Below are positions 1 to 9,180 of a DNA stretch of 36,747 nt, in pieces. The notes under the pieces are model-generated. The model was not told where the DNA came from. It made no database searches and saw nothing but the letters and a program-made list of their open reading frames with translations. Source of the stretch: Planctomycetota bacterium (GTDB lineage: Bacteria; Planctomycetota; PUPC01; JACPCR01); the NCBI GenBank assembly GCA_027625095.1, contig JAQBXN010000088.1, positions 1-36,747 of the forward strand, written 5' to 3'. Each line of letters begins with the position of its first letter. The stretch's first letter is position 1. A program made the translations under genes and the position numbers.

Positions 1-77
1 GCACTAAAGTCTGAAGTTGTCACTTTCGCGCGTGGTGCAAAAAATTTGACTGCTTGTCCCTGATGGCTTCCAGGGAA

Positions 78-1667
78 TCACCTCTTTTTCTTTTTGATTT
101 TTTCGAGTGCCTGCGATGCCTGGCTGCGAACTCGGTCGTCACTATCTTTCAATGCTTCCTCCAGGTGCGGAATGGCCTGGGCCGCGGCTGGGCCGATCCT
201 GCCGAGCGCTTCGGCCCCGATGCTTCGGGCGAACTCGCTTTTGTCCTGAAGTACATCGATCAGTGCTGGTACCGCTGCCGATGCCTCGGGGCCGATGAGA
301 CCTATCGCATCTGCGACTTCCCATGCTCGTCTGGACTCGGATTTCAATATCCTGATTAAGGTCGGGACTGCCGGTGCCGATGGTGAGCCGATACTTCCGA
401 GTGCGGCTGCCGCCCCAAGACGCAGCGACTCGTCTTCCTCCGCCAGTGTTGCCATGAGGGCCGATACCGCTTGATGAGCAGCAGGACCGATCTTCTCAAG
501 CGCATTCAGTACCTCCATTCGGGAAGATGGAGTGCCGTCGGCAAGTATTCGGCAGAGGTCGGGGACTGCCGGCTCGGAAGTCTTGCCGATCTGTCCGAGC
601 GCGACGATGACGGCCAGTTGAAGGCGTTCATCGTCTGACTTCAGGGCATCGATCAGCACCGGTACTGCATTCGAAGCTTTCGGGCCCAGCTCCGAGAGTG
701 CGCGAGCTGCCGCAGTGCGCACGTCCTGATTGCCGATGGTGAGTGCTGTCACCAGGGTTGGCGCTGCCCTTTCACCGAATTTGGAGTAGAGCGTGTCTAC
801 TACATCCCCCATTCCTTCTTTCGCATTCATCGAGCGCGCCAGTGTGAACGCCGTGAAGCAGCGCAAATCTGCTTTCCCGTCGATACTGGCCTCGATCAAG
901 GCAGGAAAGGCGGCTGGCCCAATTCGGGTGAGTGTGTCGATAATGCTCCTGCTTGTAGCCGGATCGCTCTGGCCAAGCATCTTTACAAGTGCAGGCACTG
1001 CTTTGTGTGCCGCCCGACCGGCGTTGCCCAGTGCTTCGATAGCTGCGGCAGCAATGGGTCCGGAAGATTGTCCAAGGGACTTGGCGATGAAGGGAACAGT
1101 CGAAGGGTCGATACGTCCCAGTGACTTTATCGTTTCTTCACGAACCGCAGGAACCGGGTCGTCGATGCACTTTTTCAGTTCAGGAATCGCTTCGATGGCA
1201 TCGGCCCCAAATCTTCCCAGCATCTGCACTGCGCGTTTGCGCGTCTCGCTGTCTTTCTCTATGAGAGCGCGGCGGAGGGCCTCGATCGATTGCCCCGAGG
1301 GTCCGATTTCACCCAGCGCGAGGATCGAGGCGCAGCGCACGGCGGAGCTTCGTGCGAAAGCCCGAATGAGTTCGGGTTCCGCCGTGGACGCCTGTGCTCC
1401 CAATTTCCCCAAGGACCTGGCTGCCTGGATGGCGATGGCATCCCTGATGTCCTCCAGCATCCTGACGAGATCCGGAACGTCGCCACTGTCCCCGAGTATT
1501 CCAAGCGCCTCTGTCGCATGCAGGCGCCATATATCGGCTTCGTGCGAAAGAGCGTCCTTCCATTGCGTCTTAGTCAGTTCCTTGTAGGTCGGTTGACGAA
1601 AGACTTCCCGAATGGAATAGGCTCCAATTGAAAGTGCGAGGAGGATAGGAAGGATGGCTTTCTTCAT
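78..1667 (-). CDS. HEAT-repeat (PBS lyase type) protein with N-terminal membrane anchor
   Basis: The 529-residue product is almost entirely tandem alpha-helical HEAT-like repeats of roughly 37-38 residues, from about residue 35 to the C-terminus. Each follows the pattern 'A..ALG.IGP.A..A.P.L...L.D.D..VR'. Residues 1-20 form a hydrophobic signal or anchor segment (starting MKKAILPILL), so the repeats probably lie outside the cytoplasmic membrane. After the anchor comes a short motif (PTYKELTKTQW) that also occurs in the neighbour at 1670-3385. The start lies 2 nt beyond that neighbour's stop, so the two are almost certainly co-transcribed with this gene second. HEAT solenoids are protein-binding scaffolds; no catalytic residues are visible and the partner is unknown. 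The fold call is secure, the role is not. Confidence 0.9.
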   Translation of the reverse strand: MKKAILPILLALSIGAYSIREVFRQPTYKELTKTQWKDALSHEADIWRLHATEALGILGDSGDVPDLVRMLEDIRDAIAIQAARSLGKLGAQASTAEPELIRAFARSSAVRCASILALGEIGPSGQSIEALRRALIEKDSETRKRAVQMLGRFGADAIEAIPELKKCIDDPVPAVREETIKSLGRIDPSTVPFIAKSLGQSSGPIAAAAIEALGNAGRAAHKAVPALVKMLGQSDPATSRSIIDTLTRIGPAAFPALIEASIDGKADLRCFTAFTLARSMNAKEGMGDVVDTLYSKFGERAAPTLVTALTIGNQDVRTAAARALSELGPKASNAVPVLIDALKSDDERLQLAVIVALGQIGKTSEPAVPDLCRILADGTPSSRMEVLNALEKIGPAAHQAVSALMATLAEEDESLRLGAAAALGSIGSPSAPAVPTLIRILKSESRRAWEVADAIGLIGPEASAAVPALIDVLQDKSEFARSIGAEALGRIGPAAAQAIPHLEEALKDSDDRVRSQASQALEKIKKKKR

Positions 1668-1669
1668 GC

Positions 1670-3385
1670 TTACTGCTTTGCTGAAACGGCTTTGAGAGCA
1701 GCGGTAGCGTGCTGGCGAATTTCGTCATCTTCGTTTTGGAGCAGATTTTCAATCGCCGCACTGGCGTTAACAGCGACCGGCCCCATGTCTTTGAGTGTGT
1801 CGAGTGTCCGTCGTCTAACGTCTGAATCGCCCTGTTCGAGGCACTGGATCATGGCCGGCACCGCTCTTGCGCCGATGTCGGCGAGTGCCTTAAGTGCACT
1901 TGAACGGGGCTGATACTCTTCACTGTAAATGGAGCGTATCGGCCTGAGCGCGAGTTTGACGAGGGCAGGGGACGTAGATTCGGCCTTCGGGCCAAATTGT
2001 GAAATGACCTTGGCTGCTCTCTCGCGCATATGGCGGCTTTCGTGGTCCAGAGCCTGGGTGAGCGCAGTAAGGGCTCGTGGCCCAGAGCCGACGAGCGCCT
2101 CTTCACATTCGGCCCGGGCCGCTTCGTCGAGCAGACCTTCAACAAGGTGGGGTAGCAACCTGTCGTCCTCCGGCGTCCGCTGCATCAGAGACAGAGCAGA
2201 CTGAGTGCGCACTTCTTGCTTGTTATCGTTCAGTGCCTTCAAGAGAGTTGGAGAGACGGACTCGGCAGTTCCAACTGTTCTCAGAGCACGTGCCGCAACG
2301 GCTCGCAAATTGTCACCAGGATCGGCCAGTGCCTGAAGTACGTTTGGGAGGGCGTCGGACGCGTGGGGGCCGATTTGGCCAAGGACCCGGAGGGCGTCGA
2401 TTCGATTCGAAGAGCCGGGCCTGGATTTTTCGATGAGGGGCTCAACGGCTTCCTTTGCGCCCGGGCCAATCGCACCGAGAGCCAGAAAGGTGGCGGACCG
2501 AACGCCAGGGTCGCCGTCATCCAGGCAGCGAATAAGCTGAGGCACTGCAGCGGCTGCAGAACGGCCTAAGCCATTCAATGCATGGGCGGCACTTGCGCGC
2601 ACCTCCGGCACCGAGTCTGCAAGGGCGGTCGTGGACGCCTCCAGGGCCCCGGCCTGATTCGATCCAATCCTTCCAATGGCTCTTAACGCAGCGCAGCGAA
2701 TACGCACATCGACGTGGTTTGTCATAGCGATGACGCGAGGCAATACATTCTCCCAGGATGCCTTGCCTCTCCCAACCGAGTCCAGTGCGACGAGGCGTGT
2801 TTCGTCATCGCGTTCGACAAGAGCTTCTGAATATACTTGAGCTGCATGTGCCCCGTACTGCGACGCTACTGCAGCAACAAAGACTGGGGAGAGTGGCCCC
2901 TGTTCCGTGCTTTGTGCCAGTTTGCAGGCGGCATATGCGCGGCTTGAAGGCGAAGCAGTCTGCAGCGCTTCCATGAGTTCAGGGATAGCCGCGGGGCCGA
3001 GCCCAACGAGCCCGGAGATCGCGCTGAATCGGACGGTCTCCCGCGGGTCGTTCAACAGCTTGACGAGACCGGGTCGGGCGTGCCTGGCCTTGACGCCGAT
3101 CCGCCCTACGGCACGAGCCGCAGTTGAGCGAACTTCACTGTCCGTATCACTCAACCGTTCCACCAGGTCATTCAGTGCTGAGAGTGCGGAAGGACCTATT
3201 TCCCCAATCGCTTCGGCGGCCTCTTTGCGAGTTGCGCTGTCCTGATGATCCAATTGCTTTCGCCACTGGGAGAGTGACCGTTCGCCGTAGGATGGCTCGT
3301 CTCCCCAAAACCAAACCGCAATAGAGGCGGAGACGGCCACGACGCCCAGTACCATTAATAAGCCGACCTTGGTGGAATGCCTCAT
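1670..3385 (-). CDS. HEAT-repeat (PBS lyase type) protein with N-terminal membrane anchor, paralogue of the downstream gene
   Basis: The 571-residue product has an N-terminal hydrophobic segment at about residues 8-27 (VGLLMVLGVVAVSASIAVWF). A juxtamembrane motif PSYGERSLSQW follows, then continuous HEAT-like repeats of about 37 residues to the C-terminus. Repeat signatures such as 'AAEAIGEIGPSA', 'AARAVGRIG' and 'ATFLALGAIGPGA' are clear. It ends 2 nt before the start of the 78-1667 gene, which has the same architecture, so the pair looks like a tandem duplication in one operon. Similar anchored HEAT proteins with a 'P.Y.......W' motif after the anchor are, from memory, common in Verrucomicrobia and Planctomycetes. 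A scaffold role outside the cytoplasmic membrane is inferred; binding partners cannot be read from the sequence. Confidence 0.9.
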   Translation of the reverse strand: MRHSTKVGLLMVLGVVAVSASIAVWFWGDEPSYGERSLSQWRKQLDHQDSATRKEAAEAIGEIGPSALSALNDLVERLSDTDSEVRSTAARAVGRIGVKARHARPGLVKLLNDPRETVRFSAISGLVGLGPAAIPELMEALQTASPSSRAYAACKLAQSTEQGPLSPVFVAAVASQYGAHAAQVYSEALVERDDETRLVALDSVGRGKASWENVLPRVIAMTNHVDVRIRCAALRAIGRIGSNQAGALEASTTALADSVPEVRASAAHALNGLGRSAAAAVPQLIRCLDDGDPGVRSATFLALGAIGPGAKEAVEPLIEKSRPGSSNRIDALRVLGQIGPHASDALPNVLQALADPGDNLRAVAARALRTVGTAESVSPTLLKALNDNKQEVRTQSALSLMQRTPEDDRLLPHLVEGLLDEAARAECEEALVGSGPRALTALTQALDHESRHMRERAAKVISQFGPKAESTSPALVKLALRPIRSIYSEEYQPRSSALKALADIGARAVPAMIQCLEQGDSDVRRRTLDTLKDMGPVAVNASAAIENLLQNEDDEIRQHATAALKAVSAKQ

Positions 3386-3558
3386 GGAGCGTCTGGTCCA
3401 AGGTTTCTGACTGAGAAGTTACCGGCGGACATTATTGGGTTAAGCATAGTCCCAGCCATGTGAAGAAAGTCCATGACAATGAAGACCGTATTTGGAATCG
3501 AGCCAACGATGAAGCGCTTTGCAGTTGGTGCACCTCTGATCGCCTGAGCATCAGAAAC
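3386..3558. other. Intergenic gap between two minus-strand genes
   Basis: This 173-nt stretch separates the stop of the large secreted protein at 3559 from the start of the HEAT gene at 3385. I see no hairpin followed by a T-run on the minus strand and no convincing promoter hexamers. Whether the two HEAT genes are read through from the upstream gene or have their own promoter here cannot be decided. Confidence 0.5.
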
Positions 3559-6500
3559 TTACTCGGGAGTGATCTCGTACAACCGAACGCAGCGCGGAGA
3601 GTCGTCGTAGGTGTAGCCGAGCGCCAGGGCCTCGGGGAGTTGGTCGACTGGTGAGCCGTAGGTGATGCCGTCGCCGAGATACCCGTCACGAAAGAAACCA
3701 AACAAGTCCTTACCGGCGAGATCGTCTATCCATTCGCCGTTCTGCATTCTGAGGGATCGGCTCTCTCCTATGACTCTTATGCTCGCAGAAGTGTGTCCTG
3801 CCAGCTGGAGTCTGCAATTCCTGAAGGAATCCGGTGCGCGGCCGATTTGGCCATCGAGCAGGATTTCACGCGCGCCGCCGAGCCTGTTGAGCACTGAGCG
3901 CCCCCACCAGGCATTACCATTGCCAGACGTCATGAAAATGAGGCCGTCAACGACTTTTTTATCCAATCCGATCTCGTTGATTGGCAGGGACAGCGTGACC
4001 CACTTTTCTGCAGGCGGCAGCGGCCCTAACCTCTTGAAGCAACTTGCCGGGAAGCGATGTTTCAGACGGTAGTCGAGCCAGAACTGTTGTTGATTTCGTT
4101 TCCAGTTGATGCCGTAATCTGCATGCGAATAGCACTCGGCTGCCAGGAATTTATCAATCTCATTTTTGTGAAATTCTTGCCAGTCGAACTCTCCCCAGTA
4201 GGCCACGTGATTAAAACCGCCGTTGCCGGGAACGATAAGAAAGATGGCTTTGGGTTCTTCATTCGCCGGGATGAATACTTCCTGATCGATGACATCCCCA
4301 TCAGCGACCTCACGAAACACATCGTCGTTGTAGCCGTGGATGGCGTAGCCTTCCTTGACTGGGGTCAGTAGATGTTTCGAGAAACCCGTGTGAGCCTTTC
4401 CAGTCCTTCCGCCCAGGCCGTCCTTCCATTGCCACTCTCCATGAGGAATGGGATTGTGCTGCTCGGCCATGACGAGAATCGTCTTTCCCTTCTTCCAGGC
4501 CTTGGTCTGCACACCAACAGGCGCTATGACCTCGACCTCTCCTTCATTTGCGGACATGAATGTGAAGATGTGTTCCATTTCACCTCGCAGGAGGCGATAC
4601 AGCGATGGGTCGGCGCAGCCCTGAATCCCGAACCAGCCACGGAATCCGTTCAGCATGTTAAGCAGGGCACGATACCGTTCGGTCTCGTGAGGAACGTTTT
4701 CGTAAGTCTGCGGCAAGTCGACCATGACCCATCGCTCCTTGCGCTGCAACAGGTCCCTCATCGTCAGGTAAGGCCGAAAAACGCTCCCGGCCTCACGCTC
4801 GAAATAGAGTGCGTCGTAGGGGTCCAAAGTGCCATCCTCGTCATGGAATGGATAGAACTGGCTGTGGTTATCCATAATTCCGATTGGCCGATTGAGCTTC
4901 TGGCGAACTGCGTTGGCATATTCCTTGAGCGCATTGAGAGCTTCCGGCGAGTGATTCGCTTCCATAATCGCTTCATCGAACATCAGGAAATACGCGAGCA
5001 TCCAAGGGCTCTGATTAAGATCCTCCACCTTCCTGTAGATTGGCTTGGAGTAGCTCTCCCAGATCTGAATCTCTCCCGCCTTCAACTTTTCCATCGCTTC
5101 TGCGTGGCGATCGAAGGAAAAGCCGGACATCAGCATTGGCGCGTAGAGATTCCCCTTTTCCCAGTTTGGCTCGGAAGCTTTGGTCCACGACCACCTTTGC
5201 ATGCAATTCATCGCGTTGACCTTGCCGGTTTCAGGGCGGAAGGAGACCGCTCTCGAAAGTGGAGCCCCACCGTTTGCCGCTCCATTCGCATGGCTTTGCG
5301 CAAAGGGCAGAAATGGCTTGCCGTTCACTCGATAAAACTTGCCCTTGGGATCGATAGTGACTTCTTTGATGGGCGGAAGAGTCTCGTCCAGCTTGGTGAC
5401 TCTGGCGAAAGGATGGCTCTCAGACGTGAAGAGTTTCTTGAAAAGCGCTCGTCCCGTAACCCGAATCAGCCAGTCGCTTTCCGGATCGTTCCACGGTCGG
5501 AGTGGCAGAGCAGAGATGTCCAGCTCAAACAGCATCAGATTCCGATGATCGAGCAGACCTGCCCTCGGCATGTAGAAGTAGAAGCGATCCTTTTCGTGCG
5601 GAGAAATTTTCGCTGACTCGATCTGCTGTTGAATGCTATCGATGGTCTGTTTCTGGATCGGTTTGCCGGTCCGGCGATCAACTATTTCCACATCAAGCTT
5701 TTGTGTCTTTGCAAGGGTCGCCTGAGCGACACCTAAATTGATGGACACCAGAATCGGATTCTCACTCGCATCGAGACACGCTTTGCTTACACGTACGTTG
5801 GCGGCCGAAGGCCAGGTGCCGAATTTATAAACTTCAGTGCCTTTCTTCTGCCCATCCGCGAAAAGCGAGACCTCCATACTGCCGGGAGACTTCAGGCCTG
5901 ATGACAATTCGTTAAGCTGGTACGGCACTGTGACGACTAAGTTTTCACCCGGAGCAATTGTCTGAGCTCTGGAACGAGACATCTTCCCTTTCATTCCGCT
6001 GGGGCTGGTGACGGTCACCTCCAAATGCGCTTTCTTCGGCTCGGTGCCCCGATTCTCAACGCGGGCGAGCAATGAGTTATCCCCATAGAGCCGCTCGCCA
6101 ATATCCAGTTCTGAAAGACTGATGTCCTGTTCTGAATTCTCCGCCGCTGCAGTTTTTGCTCCGCGTTTTTCGAGTTCTTCTGAAGTCGAATAGATTTCGC
6201 GTAATCCGATGTCATCAATCCAAACTGTTGAGACCTGATTAAACGCGTGCCAATCTCCGATATCGGTTTTGGTCTGTGCGTTAAAACCGCGGGCCCCGAT
6301 TCGAAGTCTGCACGATTTGATGGGGCTTTCGGCAAGGAAAATCTTGCGGACAGAAAGCCACTCGTGAGTTCCTGCAACAAGGCCGCCCCACAATGTGAGG
6401 GCTTGATTGGAGGGCACTCGGTATCCGTCCTGATCCATGAGCACCAAATCAAAATGGCGCAACCGGTCCGCTTTGACCCAGGCGGTGACCTCGATGGGAC

Positions 6501-7644
6501 GAGGCTCAGTCTGATTCAAAGCTATCGACGGAGAATCGAGGGCGTATTCGTCTCCGCCAAGCAATTCCATTCGGAGGGACTTCGCTCCGCTGCGGCTTAC
6601 GAGCGAATCGAGCCTCGGCGCGCCACGGCAGCTCGAAAAGAAATGCTGCCAATTGTTCCAGACGTAGTAGTAAGGCCCCGGCAGGTAAACCCACTTCATC
6701 GGAGCCGACCAACCGGCAGGATAAGAAGCCTCGTCCCCAACCTGAGGAGCGCCTTTCAAATATACCCCCCGGCCCGATGGCTTCTCAGCGGCTGACACAG
6801 CGGACGATTCAAAAGAGCTGTTGGGCAGCAGATTGGGCTCTTGTCGCGGCGCTGCGGTGAGCTTCAAATCGTCCAACCAGAAGCTGCCTGTTCCCTCTTT
6901 GCTGGCGTAGTCGATTGCGATGGCCAGCGAAGTCCCCTTGAGGGTGCCTTTGTGCTTCAGCGCGGCCTCCAATTGCACCTGTGCGGCGATTAGAATCTGG
7001 AATTCAGTCCAGTCAGTTGTGTTCCTGTCGATGTTGAAACTTCCGGTGGCTAACCGACCCACGGAAAAACTCACCTTCGCCACGGCATCTTTCGGAATTT
7101 CGGATGATCGATACCAGCCCGTCAGAGTGATGTCCTGGAAAAGCCCTTCGCGCACAGGCAACTCTGAAGTGTGATCTTTGAGAGCGCGGCCGGTGGACTT
7201 ATCTCGGTATAAATCCAAAAGGCTGTTCCAGGTGATCGCCTGGCGGATGTTTACCTTTACTCCCTGTATTCGGAGTGAACGGCTTCCCGACCTGAACGTC
7301 TCTGAATCAAGGGTCACCTCGACCCGCGGCCACTCTGACTGTCGCGCCATTCCATATATGGATGGTGAGTTCACGCCCGGCCACTCCCATCCATCGGGAA
7401 AGCGATCCTGCATGTTGAACCACTGGTCGTTGCATCCGCCGCCACACGAAGATGCAGGTTCGCCTCTGAACGTCATCTCATCTTCTTCAAAGCCTCCGTT
7501 GCGGAGGAACTGCAGGGGCTGCTCTGCCATCAGAGGTATCTGCCATGCTACGATGATGCTGATCTGTAGTGCGAGGTACGCGCTGGAAATGAATTGTGCT
7601 CTCATCGTCTGGAATGTGGCGAAGTGGCTGGGAACTCTTTTCAT
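3559..7644 (-). CDS. Large secreted protein with two carbohydrate-binding-like modules and a glycosidase-like region
   Basis: This is a 1361-residue protein with a signal-peptide-like N-terminus. Translation may start at 7644, or at an internal ATG at 7605 that gives a cleaner signal sequence (MRAQFISSAYLALQISIIVA). Two modules open with CBM4/9-like phrases: 'LRNGGFEEDE' near residue 47 and 'LLPNSSFESS' near residue 272. Each is followed by beta-rich sequence with 'WLDDLKL' or 'WIDDIGL' endings typical of jelly-roll carbohydrate-binding domains. After a further beta-rich linker, a region from about residue 780 begins 'FYRVNGKPFLPFAQSH', a phrase like the start of GH-A clan (TIM-barrel) domains. 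It continues with 'AYFLMFDEAIMEAN' and 'DALYFEREAG', acidic positions that could be catalytic. No family could be named with confidence. It is a probable polysaccharide-active exported protein; the substrate is unknown. Confidence 0.75.
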   Translation of the reverse strand: MKRVPSHFATFQTMRAQFISSAYLALQISIIVAWQIPLMAEQPLQFLRNGGFEEDEMTFRGEPASSCGGGCNDQWFNMQDRFPDGWEWPGVNSPSIYGMARQSEWPRVEVTLDSETFRSGSRSLRIQGVKVNIRQAITWNSLLDLYRDKSTGRALKDHTSELPVREGLFQDITLTGWYRSSEIPKDAVAKVSFSVGRLATGSFNIDRNTTDWTEFQILIAAQVQLEAALKHKGTLKGTSLAIAIDYASKEGTGSFWLDDLKLTAAPRQEPNLLPNSSFESSAVSAAEKPSGRGVYLKGAPQVGDEASYPAGWSAPMKWVYLPGPYYYVWNNWQHFFSSCRGAPRLDSLVSRSGAKSLRMELLGGDEYALDSPSIALNQTEPRPIEVTAWVKADRLRHFDLVLMDQDGYRVPSNQALTLWGGLVAGTHEWLSVRKIFLAESPIKSCRLRIGARGFNAQTKTDIGDWHAFNQVSTVWIDDIGLREIYSTSEELEKRGAKTAAAENSEQDISLSELDIGERLYGDNSLLARVENRGTEPKKAHLEVTVTSPSGMKGKMSRSRAQTIAPGENLVVTVPYQLNELSSGLKSPGSMEVSLFADGQKKGTEVYKFGTWPSAANVRVSKACLDASENPILVSINLGVAQATLAKTQKLDVEIVDRRTGKPIQKQTIDSIQQQIESAKISPHEKDRFYFYMPRAGLLDHRNLMLFELDISALPLRPWNDPESDWLIRVTGRALFKKLFTSESHPFARVTKLDETLPPIKEVTIDPKGKFYRVNGKPFLPFAQSHANGAANGGAPLSRAVSFRPETGKVNAMNCMQRWSWTKASEPNWEKGNLYAPMLMSGFSFDRHAEAMEKLKAGEIQIWESYSKPIYRKVEDLNQSPWMLAYFLMFDEAIMEANHSPEALNALKEYANAVRQKLNRPIGIMDNHSQFYPFHDEDGTLDPYDALYFEREAGSVFRPYLTMRDLLQRKERWVMVDLPQTYENVPHETERYRALLNMLNGFRGWFGIQGCADPSLYRLLRGEMEHIFTFMSANEGEVEVIAPVGVQTKAWKKGKTILVMAEQHNPIPHGEWQWKDGLGGRTGKAHTGFSKHLLTPVKEGYAIHGYNDDVFREVADGDVIDQEVFIPANEEPKAIFLIVPGNGGFNHVAYWGEFDWQEFHKNEIDKFLAAECYSHADYGINWKRNQQQFWLDYRLKHRFPASCFKRLGPLPPAEKWVTLSLPINEIGLDKKVVDGLIFMTSGNGNAWWGRSVLNRLGGAREILLDGQIGRAPDSFRNCRLQLAGHTSASIRVIGESRSLRMQNGEWIDDLAGKDLFGFFRDGYLGDGITYGSPVDQLPEALALGYTYDDSPRCVRLYEITPE

Positions 7645-8037
7645 ACGTGCAGTTGACTGTATATATGATGTGAGGCAATTTTATAACTGGATACCAAGCT
7701 CAGGTGTCCGCTAAATCGAAATGTTTTCTTTCAAGGAAACACTTCAATTGGAGCGTGAACGCCGGGAGGCTATAAACCTGTTTTTGCACATTCTTCCCGG
7801 CGGTTTTTATGCCGTGCGAATGTAACACTGATAACGGTAGTACACGCACAACGCGCAGAAGTTCCGAAGGAAATCTTTACTGCTGAACAGTCAAAATGTC
7901 TCCGCAGAAGAAGCACTTCGGGACGGAAGAAGAGACTCGAGCCTGCGACTCCTCACATTGCTAAGCGGGTCCTCTGGCTAAAAAACAGAACAAGCTCGGT
8001 GGGCAAGAGACCTGAAGAGTTAATCAGGAAATAATCC
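7645..8037. other. Divergent intergenic region upstream of the PhyH cluster
   Basis: This 393-nt region lies between the divergent genes starting at 7644 (minus) and 8038 (plus), so it should carry promoters for both. I could not identify convincing -35/-10 pairs. It holds one strong hairpin (separate entry at 7760-7809) and an A/G-rich stretch at about 7900-7940. An AGGA at 8026-8029, 8 nt before the ATG, supports the 8038 start. No open frame of convincing coding character is seen. Confidence 0.5.
7760..7809 (+). terminator. Hairpin followed by T-run (terminator or leader attenuator candidate)
   Basis: CGCCGGGA at 7760-7767 pairs with TCCCGGCG at 7795-7802, an 8-bp GC-rich stem with a loop of about 27 nt, followed by GTTTTTA. 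This is the shape of an intrinsic terminator on the plus strand. However, no plus-strand gene lies upstream in the window, so if functional it would act on an untranslated leader for the 8038 gene. The long loop lowers confidence. Confidence 0.4.
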
Positions 8038-9075
8038 ATGCTTATCATTGAACCCACCGATGAAGAACTCTCATCCGGAATCCTGAAGACGGAAAACATC
8101 GACGATGCGATTCACGCCATGGATGAGGACGGCTATCTCGCCATCAAGAACGCTGTGCCGGCAGATATCTGCGACCGGCTTTATCAGAAGATGGTCGAAG
8201 ATGGGGAGCAGGTAAAAAAGGAATTCGGTGGTTATCAGGGCCTCGTCCCGCCGCCGATGCATCCGTGGCTGTTCAAGGAAGTCCTGTTAAACGATCTCGT
8301 CATCTCCGTTACCCACGCGATCCTGGGCGATGGGCTAGTCAATGAAGCTTACGGCTCGAACTGGCAATGGGCAGGGAATAAAGTCGGGGCTCATCATGTT
8401 CATGGAGACCACGGCCCGCTGTGGGAGACGATGTCCGAAGCGACGCCTGCGTTCAAAATCGTAGTCAATTATCCAATCTGCGATTACACCGAAGCGAATG
8501 GAGCGACCCAGATTTGGCCGGGGACGCATAAGACACTCCGCACGCTCTGCAACTCGGGCGCTTACGGCGATCCCGCCCTGTACGAGCCCATGCTCGCCGA
8601 GTGGCGTGAAAAGCGCCCTCCGCATCAGCTCGTGCTTCCCAAAGGCTCAGCCATCATTCGAGATATGCGCACCTGGCACGCGGGAATGCAGAACCACACG
8701 AATCAGCACCGGGGAATGCTCGTCAACATTCACACGCACCGGAAATTCAAGCCGACTGCCTTCAGGGTGGAACGAGGCTCCGAAGATTTCTTCGAGCATC
8801 CTGTCCTGACGACAAATATAGAAGTCGTCGAAGCGCCCATCCAATATCTCCCCGCAAAGAACGGGCAGGCCGCATCCGGGCTGACGTTAGAAGACGTTTC
8901 AAAAATCATCCCCGCCGACTCGGAAAAGTCTTTTGATGAAATACGCCGGGAATTGCCTGGCCCGCCGTCGGTGGCGGAGCTGAGAGACTTCCTCAAAGAA
9001 TTGAGTAAGCAGGGAAGGCTGAGGCGGAGCGGCTCGGGCATCGGCTCTCGCTGGCGAAGGTACGTCAGCCAATAA
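8038..9075 (+). CDS. Phytanoyl-CoA dioxygenase (PhyH) family protein, intact iron-binding motif
   Basis: This 345-residue protein belongs to the Fe(II)/2-oxoglutarate-dependent PhyH superfamily. These enzymes use O2 and 2-oxoglutarate to hydroxylate or otherwise oxidise an organic substrate. The visible features are the N-terminal 'DGYLAIKNAV' (res 31-40), the HxD pair H122-G-D124 in 'HHVHGDHGP', 'IWPGTHK' (res 159-165), the distal histidine H214 in 'TWHAGMQN', and R225, which fits the 2-oxoglutarate-binding arginine. All facial-triad positions are therefore present and activity is likely. It opens a plus-strand cluster with a second PhyH gene 105 nt downstream, then a reductase and a third PhyH gene. 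The substrate cannot be told. The C-terminal tail from about 300 is basic and low in family similarity. Confidence 0.9.
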   Translation: MLIIEPTDEELSSGILKTENIDDAIHAMDEDGYLAIKNAVPADICDRLYQKMVEDGEQVKKEFGGYQGLVPPPMHPWLFKEVLLNDLVISVTHAILGDGLVNEAYGSNWQWAGNKVGAHHVHGDHGPLWETMSEATPAFKIVVNYPICDYTEANGATQIWPGTHKTLRTLCNSGAYGDPALYEPMLAEWREKRPPHQLVLPKGSAIIRDMRTWHAGMQNHTNQHRGMLVNIHTHRKFKPTAFRVERGSEDFFEHPVLTTNIEVVEAPIQYLPAKNGQAASGLTLEDVSKIIPADSEKSFDEIRRELPGPPSVAELRDFLKELSKQGRLRRSGSGIGSRWRRYVSQ

Positions 9076-9168
9076 GACGGCTACAGAAAGAACAAATAAA
9101 GTCCATCCTGATATATTCCTGCCCCGCAATTCACTACCTCATGTCTCAATCTACTCAGCTTGCTTTAT

Positions 9169-9172
9169 AGGA
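9169..9172 (+). promoter_or_regulatory. Ribosome binding site fixing the 9181 start
   Basis: AGGA ends 8 nt before ATG 9181. This favours that ATG (MSLNQQQLEQ) over the in-frame upstream TTG at 9160, which lacks a site of its own. Confidence 0.6.
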
Positions 9173-9180
9173 ACAGAATA

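Noticed and set aside
793..1587. 264-codon open frame on the plus strand
   Set aside because: It is antisense to HEAT repeats; the repetitive Ser/Ala-rich translation mirrors the repeat periodicity of the real gene.
4372..5616. 414-codon open frame on the plus strand
   Set aside because: It lies wholly opposite the large secreted protein gene (3559-7644), whose protein has a signal peptide and recognisable modules. The antisense translation has no family-like features.
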